From contig CACVCF010000224.1 of NCBI GenBank assembly GCA_902729415.1, positions 1 to 46,931 on the forward strand: a DNA stretch of 46,931 nt, given 5' to 3'. Positions 37,315 to 46,026 of this stretch are shown one piece after another. The DNA is from Terasakiella magnetica. Its GTDB lineage: Bacteria; Pseudomonadota; Alphaproteobacteria; Rhodospirillales; Magnetospirillaceae. A program made the position numbers and the translations under genes. Numbering within the stretch: the stretch's first letter is position 1; the number at the start of each line of letters is the position of its first letter. The notes beneath the pieces were generated by a model that was given only the letters and a program-made list of their open reading frames with translations, made no database searches and was not told the DNA's origin.

Positions 37315-38007
37315 TCAGTCTCCCCGCCAGCCGCAGGCCCGCAAGGCGGCCCGCATGTGGGCGGGCGGCGGCGCCGTCACGCCGATGGGCGTCTTGGACT
37401 CGGACAAGGGCGGAATGCTCACCGCCGCCGCCAGCAGATGCAGCGGCAGCGCAGGCGCCGGATCGGGCCCGTAATAGGCATCGCCCAGCAGCGGGCAGCC
37501 CAGATACTTGGCATGGACCCGGATCTGATGGGTGCGCCCGGTGCGGGGGCGGAACTCGACCCAGGACAGGCCCTTATCCTGGGACCGCCCCAGCACCGTC
37601 CACTCGGTGACGGCCTGCTGGCCCTTGGCATCGATGACGATGCGCCAGCCCTGACCACGGGCGCTGATCTTGAGGATGGGGGCATCGACCACCCCGCTAT
37701 CGGCTTCCGGTCCGCCATGAAGCACCGCCCAATAGACCTTGGCGATCCGTCCGGCGGCAAACATGCGCCCCAGCCGCTTCAGCGCCTTGCCGTGACGCCC
37801 CAGGATCAGGCAGCCCGAGGTATCGCGGTCCAGGCGATGGGCCAGACGCGGCGGCTCGGCCCAGCCAAAGCGCAGGGCGTCGAGATAAAGTTCAAGATGA
37901 TCGGGCGAATTGGGACCGGCATGCACCGCCAGACCGGCGGGCTTATCCAGCACGATCACGTCCTGATCGCGGTAGAGCACACGGGCAAGGATCTCTTCGG
38001 GGGTCAT
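37315..38007 (-). CDS. RluA family RNA pseudouridine synthase
   Basis: A 230-residue enzyme converting uridine to pseudouridine in rRNA or tRNA. The catalytic aspartate lies in [11 protein letters not shown] near residue 60; [24 protein letters not shown] and the LLGDAYYG motif follow the family. There is no S4 domain, so it is the short RluA/TruC-like type, and the target site is not predictable. It lies 4 bases before uvrB on the same strand. Confidence 0.93.
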   Translation of the reverse strand: MTPEEILARVLYRDQDVIVLDKPAGLAVHAGPNSPDHLELYLDALRFGWAEPPRLAHRLDRDTSGCLILGRHGKALKRLGRMFAAGRIAKVYWAVLHGGPEADSGVVDAPILKISARGQGWRIVIDAKGQQAVTEWTVLGRSQDKGLSWVEFRPRTGRTHQIRVHAKYLGCPLLGDAYYGPDPAPALPLHLLAAAVSIPPLSESKTPIGVTAPPPAHMRAALRACGWRGD

Positions 38008-38018
38008 GGGGGCAGAGT

Positions 38019-38051
38019 ACTCCCCCCGCCCCGGATTGGGGAGGGGGGAGT
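38019..38051 (-). terminator. Strong hairpin after maeB
   Basis: A perfect 9-bp inverted repeat (ACTCCCCCC at 38019-38027, GGGGGGAGT at 38043-38051, 15-base loop) lies between maeB and the pseudouridine synthase gene. No U-tract follows on the minus strand. It may end maeB transcripts inefficiently, or mask the next gene's start, which lies about 12 bases beyond. Confidence 0.45.
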
Positions 38052-38061
38052 TTCCATGGTC

Positions 38062-40338
38062 CTACCGCCGAATCTGGGCCTCGACGCAGGCCAGGGCGGT
38101 GAGGTTGACGATGTTGCGCACCGTCGCCGACGGGGTGAGGATATGGGCGGGCTGAGCCGCCCCCATCAGGATCGGCCCCACCGACAGGGCATCGCCCGCC
38201 ACCTTCAACAGATTGAAGGAGATATTGGCGGCATCGAGATTGGGCATGATCAGCAGGTTGGCCGCACCCTTGAGACGTGAATTGGGGAAGATGCGCTCGC
38301 GGATTTCCTCGGACAGGGCGGCATCGCCGTGCATCTCGCCCTCGGCTTCCAGATAGGGGGCGCGCTCGCGCAGCATGGTCAGGGCCTCGCGCTGGCGTTG
38401 GGACGAATCCGACACGCGGGCGCCGAAATTGGAGTGCGACAGGAAGGCCACCTTGGGGTCCATGCCGAAGCGCTTGACCTCCTCCGCCGCCAGCAGCGCC
38501 ATGTCGCACACCTGTTCCGCCGTCGGATTGGGGGTGACATAGGTGTCGCAGATGAAGAAGGTGCCCTTGGGCATGATCAGCAGATTCATCGCCGCCGGCA
38601 CCTTGACGCCGTCACGCAGGCCGATCACCGCCAGAATATGGGACAGATGCTTGTCATAGCGCCCGATGGTGCCGCAGATCAGGGCGTCGGCTTCGCGGCG
38701 CTTGACCATCAAGGTGCCGATGACGGTGTTGCGGGTGCGGACCACGGTGCGGGCGTATTCGGGGCTGACGCCGTTGCGCTCCATCAGCGAGTGATAAAGC
38801 CGCCAGTAATCATTGAAGCGGGGATCGTCTTCCGGGTCGCACAGCTCGAAATGCTCGCCGATCTTGATGCGAAGGTCCAGCTCGCGGATGCGCTTTTCCA
38901 CCACTTCGCGCCGCCCGATCAGAATGGGGCGCGCCAGACCTTCATCGACCACGGTCTGCACCGCGTGCAGCACCCGGCGGCCCTCGCCCTCGCAATAGAC
39001 GATACGGCGCAGATCCTGGCGGGCGCGGTCGAACACCGGCTTCATCACCAGACCGGAGCGGAAGACGAACTGGTTCAACTGGTCGAGATAACGTTCGAAA
39101 TCGATGATGGGCCGCCGCGCCACCCCGGATTCCATGGCCGCCTTGGCCACGGCGGGGGCGATCTTCAGGATCAGGCGGGAATCGAACGGCTTGGGGATCA
39201 GGTATTCCGGGCCGAAGGTCAGCGGCGCGGTGCCATAGGCGGCGCGCACCCGCTCGTCGGATTCGGCCAGGGCCAGCTCGGCCAGGGCATGGACGCAGGC
39301 CAGCTTCATGGAATCGTTGATCTGGGTGGCGCCGACATCGAGCGCGCCGCGGAAGATATAGGGGAACACCAGGACGTTGTTAACCTGATTGGGATAGTCC
39401 GACCGCCCGGTGGCGATGACGGCGTCGGGCCGCACCGCCTTGACCTCGTCGGGCAGGATTTCCGGGGTGGGATTGGCCAGGGCGAAGACGATGGGCTTGG
39501 CCGCCATCTTCTCCACCATCTCGCCGGTCAGCACGCGCGGCGCCGACAGACCGAGGAAGATGTCGGCGCCTTCGATCACCTCGGCCAGGACGCGGGCGTC
39601 GGTTTTTTGGGCATAGATGGATTTGTACTGATCCATCAGTTCGGTGCGGCCCTCATAGACCACGCCCTTGATGTCGGTGACCCAGACGTTTTCACGCCGG
39701 ATGCCCAGCTTGACCAGCAGGTTGATGCAGGCGAGCGCGGCGGCCCCGGCGCCCGAAGCCACCAGCTTGACCTGATCGATTTTCTTGCCGACCACGCGCA
39801 GCGCGTTGACCATGGCCGCGCCAACGACGATGGCGGTGCCATGCTGGTCGTCATGCATGACCGGGATCTTGACCCGCTCCTGCAGCATGCGCTCGACCTC
39901 GAAACACTCGGGCGCCTTGATATCTTCCAGATTGATGGCGCCGAAGGTGGGCTCCATGGCGGCGATGATGTCCACCAGCTTGGCCGGGTCCAGCTCGGCC
40001 AGCTCGATGTCGAACACGTCGATGCCCGCGAATTTCTTGAACAGGACGCCCTTGCCCTCCATCACCGGCTTGGCCGCCAGCGGTCCGATGGGGCCAAGAC
40101 CCAGCACGGCGGTGCCGTTGGTCACCACGCCCACCAGATTGCCCCGCGCCGTCACATCCACCGCCAGATCGGGATCGGCCACGATCAGCTCGCAGGCGGC
40201 GGCGACGCCGGGGCTGTAGGCCAAAGCCAGGTCGCGCTGGGTCGCCAGCGGCTTGGTGGGGGTGACGCTGATCTTACCGGGTGTGGGAAGGCGGTGGTAT
40301 TCCAGCGCCGCGTTGCGGAGCTCGTCGGACATGCTCAT
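38062..40338 (-). CDS. maeB: NADP-dependent malic enzyme with phosphotransacetylase-like C-terminal domain
   Basis: A 758-residue enzyme, the same size as E. coli MaeB (759), oxidatively decarboxylating malate to pyruvate with NADP. The N-terminal malic domain (about 20-160) includes [14 protein letters not shown] and the [12 protein letters not shown] stretch. The NADP-binding domain (about 165-390) has GAGAAALAC and LANPTPEI. The C-terminal half (about 430-758) resembles phosphate acetyltransferase but is thought to be regulatory. The start at 40338 (MSMSDELRN) has GAGGG 8 bases upstream; a longer frame to 40446 is unlikely. A plausible promoter (TTGCTG-N16-TATGGT) lies in its upstream region. 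Confidence 0.95.
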   Translation of the reverse strand: MSMSDELRNAALEYHRLPTPGKISVTPTKPLATQRDLALAYSPGVAAACELIVADPDLAVDVTARGNLVGVVTNGTAVLGLGPIGPLAAKPVMEGKGVLFKKFAGIDVFDIELAELDPAKLVDIIAAMEPTFGAINLEDIKAPECFEVERMLQERVKIPVMHDDQHGTAIVVGAAMVNALRVVGKKIDQVKLVASGAGAAALACINLLVKLGIRRENVWVTDIKGVVYEGRTELMDQYKSIYAQKTDARVLAEVIEGADIFLGLSAPRVLTGEMVEKMAAKPIVFALANPTPEILPDEVKAVRPDAVIATGRSDYPNQVNNVLVFPYIFRGALDVGATQINDSMKLACVHALAELALAESDERVRAAYGTAPLTFGPEYLIPKPFDSRLILKIAPAVAKAAMESGVARRPIIDFERYLDQLNQFVFRSGLVMKPVFDRARQDLRRIVYCEGEGRRVLHAVQTVVDEGLARPILIGRREVVEKRIRELDLRIKIGEHFELCDPEDDPRFNDYWRLYHSLMERNGVSPEYARTVVRTRNTVIGTLMVKRREADALICGTIGRYDKHLSHILAVIGLRDGVKVPAAMNLLIMPKGTFFICDTYVTPNPTAEQVCDMALLAAEEVKRFGMDPKVAFLSHSNFGARVSDSSQRQREALTMLRERAPYLEAEGEMHGDAALSEEIRERIFPNSRLKGAANLLIMPNLDAANISFNLLKVAGDALSVGPILMGAAQPAHILTPSATVRNIVNLTALACVEAQIRR

Positions 40339-40465
40339 CGATGGACCCTCGGTGGTCGAGTAAGGATATTTCGCTTTAGGGGGAGCCACCATACCCGCTT
40401 CACACCCCACAGCAAAGGGGCGGATGCGATTTTTTCGGAAAACCACAGGTATTTTGGGGGCTTAG

Positions 40466-40717
40466 CGGGAAATCCCGCTCCACACCAACGGTTCGGAAAA
40501 CGATATCCGCTGCCAAGTCATCCGCCGCAAGGTCAGCGGAACCACCCGCAGCGACGACGGCCGCGATTGCCGCGATGCCTTTCTCGGGCTGGCCAAGACA
40601 TGCCGCAAGCTCGGGATCTCGTTCTGGGACTATCTGGGCGCCCGCCTCGGCGCACCTTCCGGCGGCGTTACCGTCCCAGGCCTACCCGGCCTCGTCGCCG
40701 CCCGCTGCGCGGCCTGA
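40466..40717 (+). pseudogene. Transposase C-terminal remnant
   Basis: An 83-codon open stretch with no proper start reads TNGSENDIRCQVIRRKVSG, TTRSDDGRDCRDAFLGLAKTC and LGISFWDYLGARLG before a TGA. This is the pattern of the conserved C-terminal end of a DDE-type transposase, where SENDIR would carry the last catalytic Glu. The rest of the element is absent, and an in-frame stop lies just upstream at 40463. I did not settle the IS family. It sits between maeB and the integrase, at the chromosome-island edge. Confidence 0.65.
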
Positions 40718-41037
40718 ACGCCCGGACTTTTGCCCCAGTTACTCATACCAGTCGGCACAATCCTGGTAACAATATTTCGCATCAGGGCGCGGCGGCCCCG
40801 CCATACGACAAGGCCCGCCGGATTGCGCCGACGGGCCTTTGTGGTCTGGATGGTGCGGCCAACATTACCCTTGGACTTATGAAAAATGGCGAAAACACAG
40901 GAGGTGTAAGGGGTGTGGGTCGGCTGGTCATCTAGAACAAAACAGACACTAACAGGCAATAAATGACAAACACCGACGCCCCCTTGCTGTCTATGTGCTG
41001 TCCACTACATTGGGATTAAGCCCTTGGAGTACCGGCC
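40718..41037. other. Intergenic region between the transposase remnant and integrase
   Basis: About 320 bases with no gene. It holds the terminator-like hairpin at 40810-40839 and the AT-richer, probably promoter-bearing segment before the integrase. I found no tRNA gene or clear attachment core, although an att site would be expected here. Confidence 0.5.
40810..40839. terminator. Bidirectional terminator-like hairpin at the island edge
   Basis: AAGGCCCG (40810-40817) pairs with CGGGCCTT (40832-40839), giving an 8-bp stem with further pairing inside the loop, followed by T then GTGG. It could work in either direction. Confidence 0.55.
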
Positions 41038-42246
41038 ATGCCTTCCCTTAAACTTACCTCAACCGCCGTTAAAAACCTAACCGCCCTTCCCTCGGAAACC
41101 CGGTATTGGGACACAACCATGCCGGGCTTTTGCGTTCGCGTTTGGCCGTCTGGAAAGAAATTCTACATGGTGCAGTTTCGGGATAGGTACCGGAGGAACC
41201 GTGTTGTTGGTATCGGCGACGCAAGAATTATATCGTTCGAGATTGCTAAGGAAACCGCTCAAAAGCTATTGGCGGCCAACATTCTTGGTGAAGAATTCAC
41301 TCCAAAGAAGAGGATGAAACTTCTTACGATAAGTGACCTAATGGAAAAATACATTGAACAACATATTAAAGTAAGAGCCAAAGGGACGCATTCAAGCGTG
41401 AAATCACTAAACAAACTCTACATCAACCCTGAATTTGGGAAACTTCCATACCAGGAACTGACCTATAGGGCGGTTAGGGATTACCACGAAAAGCTAACAG
41501 CCGAGGGCAAGCCATCACAGGCCGACAATGTGGTGAAATACATTATAAGCATGTGGAATTGGGCAATCCCGGAGGTTATTCCTGACATGCCGTGCCCCGC
41601 CCTTAAGATTGAATTCAACGGGTCCGAGAGGCGCGAACGTGTGTTGAGTGACAAAGAATATACATCGCTATGGAAGGCAATTGACGAGAGAATTACGAAG
41701 CCAAAGGTCTACAAATTTAGTATGTGGGCTATTGAGTTTATCGTATTGACGGGCATAAGGAAGAATGAGGCTCTTAAAATAAGAAAAGATAACATTGATA
41801 TCGAAAAGAAAATTATCAATGTTGTCGATAAGGGCAATTCTCGCTCGAAGAAAAAGAAAATGAAACCGGTTGATATAACCGATGACTTGCTTGACTTTCT
41901 AAATAGAATTGAAGCTACAGATAGCGAATATCTATTCCCATCTTATAGGTCGCTGGATAAGCCGCTTTCGTCTCTTGATGCAGCTTGGAATGAAGTGAGG
42001 AAAGATGCAGGTCTGTGGTCAGAAAATAAAGGTGATACTGTGTGGATACATGACCTTCGAAGAACCTACATAACCAAGGGCACCAATGACGAGAAGCTTT
42101 CAATCGCCGATGTTTCCAAGGCCGTTGGCCATTCCACCACTGACTTGACCGAAGAATTCTATGTCCGGCAAAGGAAGGAAACCAAGCGCGAGGTGAACCA
42201 AATCATTTCAAACGGCATTGCATCCCTTCGCAAATCAAAGGCTTAA
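41038..42246 (+). CDS. Tyrosine-type integrase
   Basis: A 402-residue site-specific recombinase of the phage/island integrase class. An N-terminal DUF4102-like arm domain (SETRYWDTTMPGFCVRVWPSGKK) is followed by a SAM-like core-binding domain (about 100-190) and the catalytic domain. Catalytic residues are visible: Arg in TGIRKNEAL, HDLRRTY for the His-Arg pair, VGHS, and the nucleophile Tyr in EEFYVRQRK. Its codons are AT-richer than the core genes to its left, consistent with transfer. It probably integrates the island that follows; an attachment site is not visible. Confidence 0.92.
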   Translation: MPSLKLTSTAVKNLTALPSETRYWDTTMPGFCVRVWPSGKKFYMVQFRDRYRRNRVVGIGDARIISFEIAKETAQKLLAANILGEEFTPKKRMKLLTISDLMEKYIEQHIKVRAKGTHSSVKSLNKLYINPEFGKLPYQELTYRAVRDYHEKLTAEGKPSQADNVVKYIISMWNWAIPEVIPDMPCPALKIEFNGSERRERVLSDKEYTSLWKAIDERITKPKVYKFSMWAIEFIVLTGIRKNEALKIRKDNIDIEKKIINVVDKGNSRSKKKKMKPVDITDDLLDFLNRIEATDSEYLFPSYRSLDKPLSSLDAAWNEVRKDAGLWSENKGDTVWIHDLRRTYITKGTNDEKLSIADVSKAVGHSTTDLTEEFYVRQRKETKREVNQIISNGIASLRKSKA

Positions 42247-42364
42247 ATCATTCATATTTCAACGCCCGAGGGCTCGGTGCACTGGTCCTGCTGGGGGTAG
42301 AATCGCAAAGATAGATGAGATATGCTTCTTTTGAGGCGTTCCCCCCAATACCCGCGCCTCATGC

Positions 42365-42406
42365 GGCTGGCTGGGCTCCCCGCATCTCGATGCAACCCAG
42401 CCAGCC
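42365..42406 (+). terminator. Long hairpin downstream of the integrase
   Basis: A perfect 11-bp stem (GGCTGGCTGGG with CCCAGCCAGCC) encloses a smaller GCAT-ctcg-ATGC hairpin. It follows the integrase by about 120 bases, with only a weak T-run after it. It could be a terminator; a structured site used by the element is also possible. Confidence 0.55.
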
Positions 42407-42505
42407 CTCCCTTCTGAATTTAAGTGGTCCTACCAATAAGGTTATCGCCCGATAGCAAGGCGTGTCTAACGGTCATACCATTGGCTGGCATATCAGCGAG
42501 GGCTC

Positions 42506-42721
42506 ATGGCGAATCGATGTGACTGTGTCGCCTACATTGCGGAGGTTGAGGCGGGCCTGCATTCGGCCCCAAGCCGTGAGCTTGCGATAAGTTTGCTGGA
42601 AAAGATTTGTGAAATATTTCGCTGCTCAATTCACAATGAATGCCCGCACAGAGTAACAACATCTGACAAGGCTCACGAGCTTGGGCAGCAACTCTCATGC
42701 GTCATAGATTCAAAAGATTGA
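42506..42721 (+). CDS. Small cysteine-containing protein of unknown function
   Basis: A 71-residue reading frame with GAGG before the ATG. I do not recognise a family. It is soluble, predicted helical in the middle (about 9-38), and has six cysteines (5, 7, 35, 40, 46, 65), which with nearby histidines could bind a metal. It lies on the island between the integrase and the next exported protein, and no partner is apparent. Confidence 0.45.
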   Translation: MANRCDCVAYIAEVEAGLHSAPSRELAISLLEKICEIFRCSIHNECPHRVTTSDKAHELGQQLSCVIDSKD

Positions 42722-42761
42722 TTTTTTAACAAACCAACCTCAGTATGTAATTGAGGTATCA

Positions 42762-43250
42762 ATGAAATTATTCACCGTTATAATGGCACTTATCTTTATG
42801 CCTTTAAGTGCGCTGCCCCAGACTGCTGCTGAAGCCAGGAATCCTGCTTATTGGAATCAGCACCGAGAGCGCAGGAATGAGATTTCAGCCCCAACCTACT
42901 GGTGGCAAAATTCAGACCAGAAGCCCATTCCAGGACAACCGATATCACCGAACTCCCCTCTGCTGGACCGGGTGAATCATTGCGAGAAACTCAGCAGTGA
43001 TGTTGGCGTAGTGGCCGAGGTGGCCAGCCACCGAATTTTCGAGAAATCGGTTTGGACCGGTGGCCGAGTGCCTCATGGTGAGGTCAGATTCTACCAGAGC
43101 GAGATTCTTGCCGTCGCTAATTCCTTGATTCGAGACAACAGGTATCGGAGAGCAGATGGCGGCGACGCAGAAAGCTGTCAGAAGAATGCTGCGGAAGCCA
43201 TCAGGGAGATAAAAATGTTGGTTCGGGAAGCCCTTGGTCGGAGCTACTGA
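42762..43250 (+). CDS. Predicted exported protein of unknown function
   Basis: A 162-residue protein with a typical signal peptide (MKLFTVIMALIFMPLSALPQTAAEA, cut at about residue 25), so periplasmic. The mature part is polar, with a Trp/Tyr-rich start (NPAYWNQH, APTYWWQNS), a central VVAEVASHRIFEKS stretch and two cysteines that could form a disulfide (about 71 and 142). GAGG lies before the ATG. I do not recognise it. It is followed after 66 bases by umuD. Confidence 0.6.
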   Translation: MKLFTVIMALIFMPLSALPQTAAEARNPAYWNQHRERRNEISAPTYWWQNSDQKPIPGQPISPNSPLLDRVNHCEKLSSDVGVVAEVASHRIFEKSVWTGGRVPHGEVRFYQSEILAVANSLIRDNRYRRADGGDAESCQKNAAEAIREIKMLVREALGRSY

Positions 43251-43290
43251 TGGCCCGCCTTGACTCCATGGACAGGTGGAGTAAGAGTTA

Positions 43291-43305
43291 GAACATATAA
43301 TGAAC
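43291..43305 (+). promoter_or_regulatory. SOS (LexA) box with embedded -10 element upstream of umuD
   Basis: GAAC-ATATAAT-GAAC exactly fits the alphaproteobacterial LexA operator (GAAC-N7-GAAC). Its 7-base spacer contains a perfect TATAAT -10 hexamer at 43296-43301, so LexA binding would directly block the promoter. It ends 11 bases before the umuD ATG. Confidence 0.8.
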
Positions 43306-43316
43306 GTGGATGCCTC

Positions 43317-43751
43317 ATGTCTCCCGGCCTCAAGCTCATATTAGTGGATGAAACTGTCCAGGCTGGATTTCCCAGCCCGGCTGGAGATTATTTGGAGGGG
43401 CGCATCGACCTGAATGAGCACCTCATCCAGCACCCATCCGCCACCTTCCTGGTCTGGGTCTCTGGAGATTCCATGGTTGATGCCGGGATTTTCGATGGCG
43501 ACCTCCTTGTCGTGGACCGCTCCATCCAGGCTGCTCCAGGCCATATTGTCGTGGCCGCCATTGACGGGGAATTGACTCTCAAGCGACTGGCCCGTCGAGG
43601 CAACCGAATGGTCCTACAGGCTGAGAACGACGCATACCCTGTCATAGAGGTCGATGAGAATTCTGAAACCCTGATATGGGGCGTCGCCACCAGTGCCATT
43701 CATTGGCTGGCCGGGCAGCCGCCGCGTACCGGCACCATGGCCGCCGAATAA
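43317..43751 (+). CDS. umuD: UmuD-like SOS mutagenesis protein (LexA-type self-cleaving protease)
   Basis: A 144-residue UmuD. It has the cleavage site in VQAGFPSPA, cut between Ala and Gly, the DYLEGRIDLNEHLI segment, the catalytic Ser in GDSMVDAGIFDGDLLVVDRS and the catalytic Lys in ELTLKRL. RecA-induced cleavage makes UmuD', the partner of UmuC in DNA polymerase V. The start at 43317 is preferred because an SOS box lies immediately upstream; the upstream ATG at 43260 would run through it. umuC follows one base after its stop. Confidence 0.92.
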   Translation: MSPGLKLILVDETVQAGFPSPAGDYLEGRIDLNEHLIQHPSATFLVWVSGDSMVDAGIFDGDLLVVDRSIQAAPGHIVVAAIDGELTLKRLARRGNRMVLQAENDAYPVIEVDENSETLIWGVATSAIHWLAGQPPRTGTMAAE

Positions 43752-43752
43752 G

Positions 43753-45039
43753 ATGAAGAATCCGACGCTTTTTGGGCTCGTCGATTGCAATAATTTTTAC
43801 TGCTCATGCGAGCGGGTTTTTCAGCCGAGTTTGGAAGGTTTTCCGATTGTTGTGCTGTCCAACAACGACGGTTGCATCATTGCGAGGTCCAATGAGGCCA
43901 AGGCACTGGGCGTTGAGATGGGGACACCGTATTTCAAGGCCCGAGGGCTCATCGAGCAGCATGGCATCAAGGTCTTTTCATCGAACTACACGCTCTATGG
44001 CGACATGTCGGCCAGGGTCATGTCGGTCCTGGCGGAAAGCTCCCCCGACATTGAGGTCTATTCCATCGACGAGTCCTTCGTGGACCTGACCGGAATTCCG
44101 GATGGCGATGGCTTCGCCAGAATTCTCCGGCGGAAGGTTCGCCAGTGGACCGGTATTCCTGTTTGCATCGGAATTGCCCAAACCAAAACCTTGGCCAAAT
44201 TGGCAAACCGGGTTGCCAAAAAGGCACCCAAAACCGGCGGCGTCCTGGACCTATCCGCGAATCCGGCTTGGTTAGAGAAGGCCCTGGCCAAAGTCGATGT
44301 CGATGATGTTTGGGGAATCGGTCATCGCTGGGCGGCGATGCTGCATGACCGAGGAATTCACAAGGCCGCCCATCTGCGCGACGCAGAGGATGGTTGGGTT
44401 CGCAAGCGAATGGGGGTCATCGGACATCGGACCGCAATGGAATTGCGGGGCATCTCGTGTTGGCCGCTGGAGCGAAATGTTCCGGACAAAAAATCCTGCT
44501 GCGTCTCCAGGGCGTTTGGGCAAGTGGTGACCGAGCTTTCAGCGGTTCGAGAAGCTGTGGCCAGTCATGCTGCCCGAGCAGCCCAGAAACTGCGCCGCGA
44601 TGGACTGGTCGCCAGCCACATCACCGTGTTCCTGATGACAGACCGATTCGATAATGGCGACCAGGTTCTGCCTCGGTCCGATTACGAAAGTGCAGCGACT
44701 GCTGAATTGGGAGGCTGGACCGCTGATAGTCGGAGGTTGGTCGGGGCTGCTACAGCAGTCGTCGAGCGGCTATTCCGTCCAGGTCGTGATTACAAAAAAG
44801 CCGGTGTAATTCTGCCGTTCCTTGAATCGGATGCATGCGCTCCACGAGGGCTATTCGACCGGCCTGAACCGAAATCGAAGAACCTCATGGCGGCGTTGGA
44901 TGCGATTCACGCCCAGTACGGTCGCCGTTCAATTCACTTCGCCGCTGAAGGCACAAAAAAAGCCTGGGAGATGAAGCAGGAATTACGGTCTCCGCGCTAT
45001 ACAACATGCCTTTCGGATGTTCCGAATGTGCGGTGTTGA
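43753..45039 (+). CDS. umuC: UmuC-like Y-family DNA polymerase (Pol V catalytic subunit)
   Basis: A 428-residue error-prone translesion polymerase. The catalytic aspartate is in GLVDCNNFYCSCE, YSIDESFVDL carries the second acidic pair, and KTLAKLANRVAK completes the palm. The little finger domain follows, and the C-terminal DUF4113 domain includes AAEGTKKAWEM and SPRYTT. Nothing is truncated. It follows umuD (TAA-g-ATG) and shares its SOS promoter. Being on the island, it should make SOS mutagenesis transferable, as with rumAB/mucAB. Confidence 0.94.
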   Translation: MKNPTLFGLVDCNNFYCSCERVFQPSLEGFPIVVLSNNDGCIIARSNEAKALGVEMGTPYFKARGLIEQHGIKVFSSNYTLYGDMSARVMSVLAESSPDIEVYSIDESFVDLTGIPDGDGFARILRRKVRQWTGIPVCIGIAQTKTLAKLANRVAKKAPKTGGVLDLSANPAWLEKALAKVDVDDVWGIGHRWAAMLHDRGIHKAAHLRDAEDGWVRKRMGVIGHRTAMELRGISCWPLERNVPDKKSCCVSRAFGQVVTELSAVREAVASHAARAAQKLRRDGLVASHITVFLMTDRFDNGDQVLPRSDYESAATAELGGWTADSRRLVGAATAVVERLFRPGRDYKKAGVILPFLESDACAPRGLFDRPEPKSKNLMAALDAIHAQYGRRSIHFAAEGTKKAWEMKQELRSPRYTTCLSDVPNVRC

Positions 45040-45043
45040 GCCG

Positions 45044-45571
45044 TCAAGCCGCCGTCGAATTTCCGGGACGCCCAACAGACCTGGGATGATAGTGGGCTTC
45101 GAAAAAAATGGGGTCGCGTTCCGTGGCGTGACAAGCAATCTGGACAGCCCTAGGAATCCGGGACTTCCCGCCTTTGTAATTCAGCCAGGTGCTTTGGCTT
45201 ACACCGAGCAGGTCGGCGGCCTCTTGATTGGACACCTCCATGCGGCGCTGCCATTCAGACAGTTCACGGCTCTCGAACGGACGCTGCTGGTCACGAAGGG
45301 CTTCAAGGTGAACGCTATCAATCGCCGCGTTGCCATCTTCGTCCCACTGGACCGACAGGCCGTATTCTGCAACGGCAGCCCGTGCAAAGAACGCGGTCTT
45401 GAGCAGGGGCGAAAGCAGAGTGCCTCCGGTGGAAATCCACCCGGACAGGTCAACAGAATCGGTGTGCCCGTCTACCCAGGTGACGACCAGAATTGTCTTC
45501 GGTGCCGTGGCCACGGAAGCGATGCGCGGAATTGGGCGGGTATCGGGAAGCGTGGTCACTCGAACCTCCAT
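45044..45571 (-). CDS. DUF2442 - XRE helix-turn-helix protein
   Basis: A 175-residue protein. The N-terminal part (about 20-95) resembles DUF2442, with VVTWVDGHTDSVDLSGWI and a following HLEAL segment. The C-terminal part (about 100-155) is an XRE-type HTH: the segment SNQEAADLLGVSQSTWLNYKGG has the usual helix-turn-helix spacing. The start at 45571 shares a base with the stop of the upstream DUF4160 gene (TGATG), so the two are coupled. Such pairs are often described as toxin-antitoxin-like, but no function is established. It converges with umuC, leaving 4 bases between. Confidence 0.8.
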   Translation of the reverse strand: MEVRVTTLPDTRPIPRIASVATAPKTILVVTWVDGHTDSVDLSGWISTGGTLLSPLLKTAFFARAAVAEYGLSVQWDEDGNAAIDSVHLEALRDQQRPFESRELSEWQRRMEVSNQEAADLLGVSQSTWLNYKGGKSRIPRAVQIACHATERDPIFFEAHYHPRSVGRPGNSTAA

Positions 45572-45843
45572 CAGACAACCGGGTAACGCGGGTTGCACAA
45601 ATTCCACTCAGAAATCAGCCGGTCACGGTTTGAATCTGCCCAACCGGAAATTTCGGCGAAAACATCGGCAGGAACAGACCCGCGAAGAATCGTGACCGGG
45701 GAAATTCCAACCAAAGCCGAAAAATCGGGAGCGAGCACATGGAAGTGAGGTGGCAGATGGTCGTTGCCATACACCCGCAGAATCACGTTTCCAAACTGCG
45801 TCAGTTTGCCCACATACACCTCATTCCGAGCCGGGGAAAACAT
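45571..45843 (-). CDS. DUF4160 domain protein
   Basis: A 90-residue protein. The typical DUF4160 motif is ILRVYGNDHLPPHFHV, with the family's clustered histidines; ILRGSVPADVFAEISGW and a final WNLCNP follow. I prefer the ATG at 45843 (MFSPARNEV); a GTG at 45930 would add 29 residues of unusual composition, and neither has a clear ribosome site. Partner and overlap with the DUF2442-HTH gene suggest a two-gene unit, with the HTH protein the likely regulator. Activity unknown. Confidence 0.78.
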   Translation of the reverse strand: MFSPARNEVYVGKLTQFGNVILRVYGNDHLPPHFHVLAPDFSALVGISPVTILRGSVPADVFAEISGWADSNRDRLISEWNLCNPRYPVV

Positions 45844-45945
45844 ACCACAAAAATTACACTGCCTGGGAGCAGTTTTTGCGCGGACATTTCGATGCGTCTC
45901 GATAGACCGAGGTTCATTGGGCCACTTCACCGAAGCCCCATTTCC

Positions 45946-46011
45946 GTCTCAATAGAGTGATAATTTGACTTTTGAGACGATTCTCTTTAAAGTCTTAAGT
46001 CTCATTGAGAC
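45946..46011. repeat. Array of GTCTCA(A)/TTGAGAC inverted repeats before the resolvase
   Basis: Copies are GTCTCAA (45946-45952), TTGAGAC (45972-45978) and GTCTCA-t-TGAGAC (45999-46011), all in the region between the divergent DUF4160 and resolvase genes. The last ends 15 bases before the resolvase start. The layout suits a res site or an operator for the resolvase. Confidence 0.6.
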
Positions 46012-46026
46012 GAGGCGGAATGAATT

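Noticed and set aside
35409..37610. 733-codon plus-strand open frame opposite uvrB
   Set aside because: Antisense of uvrB; no recognisable domain and skewed composition.
38329..40935. 868-codon plus-strand open frame opposite maeB
   Set aside because: It is the antisense of a well-conserved malic enzyme; the long frame results from GC-rich codon bias, with a low-complexity His/Gly-rich product.
40718..41037. tRNA gene as integration target
   Set aside because: No cloverleaf could be built next to the integrase.
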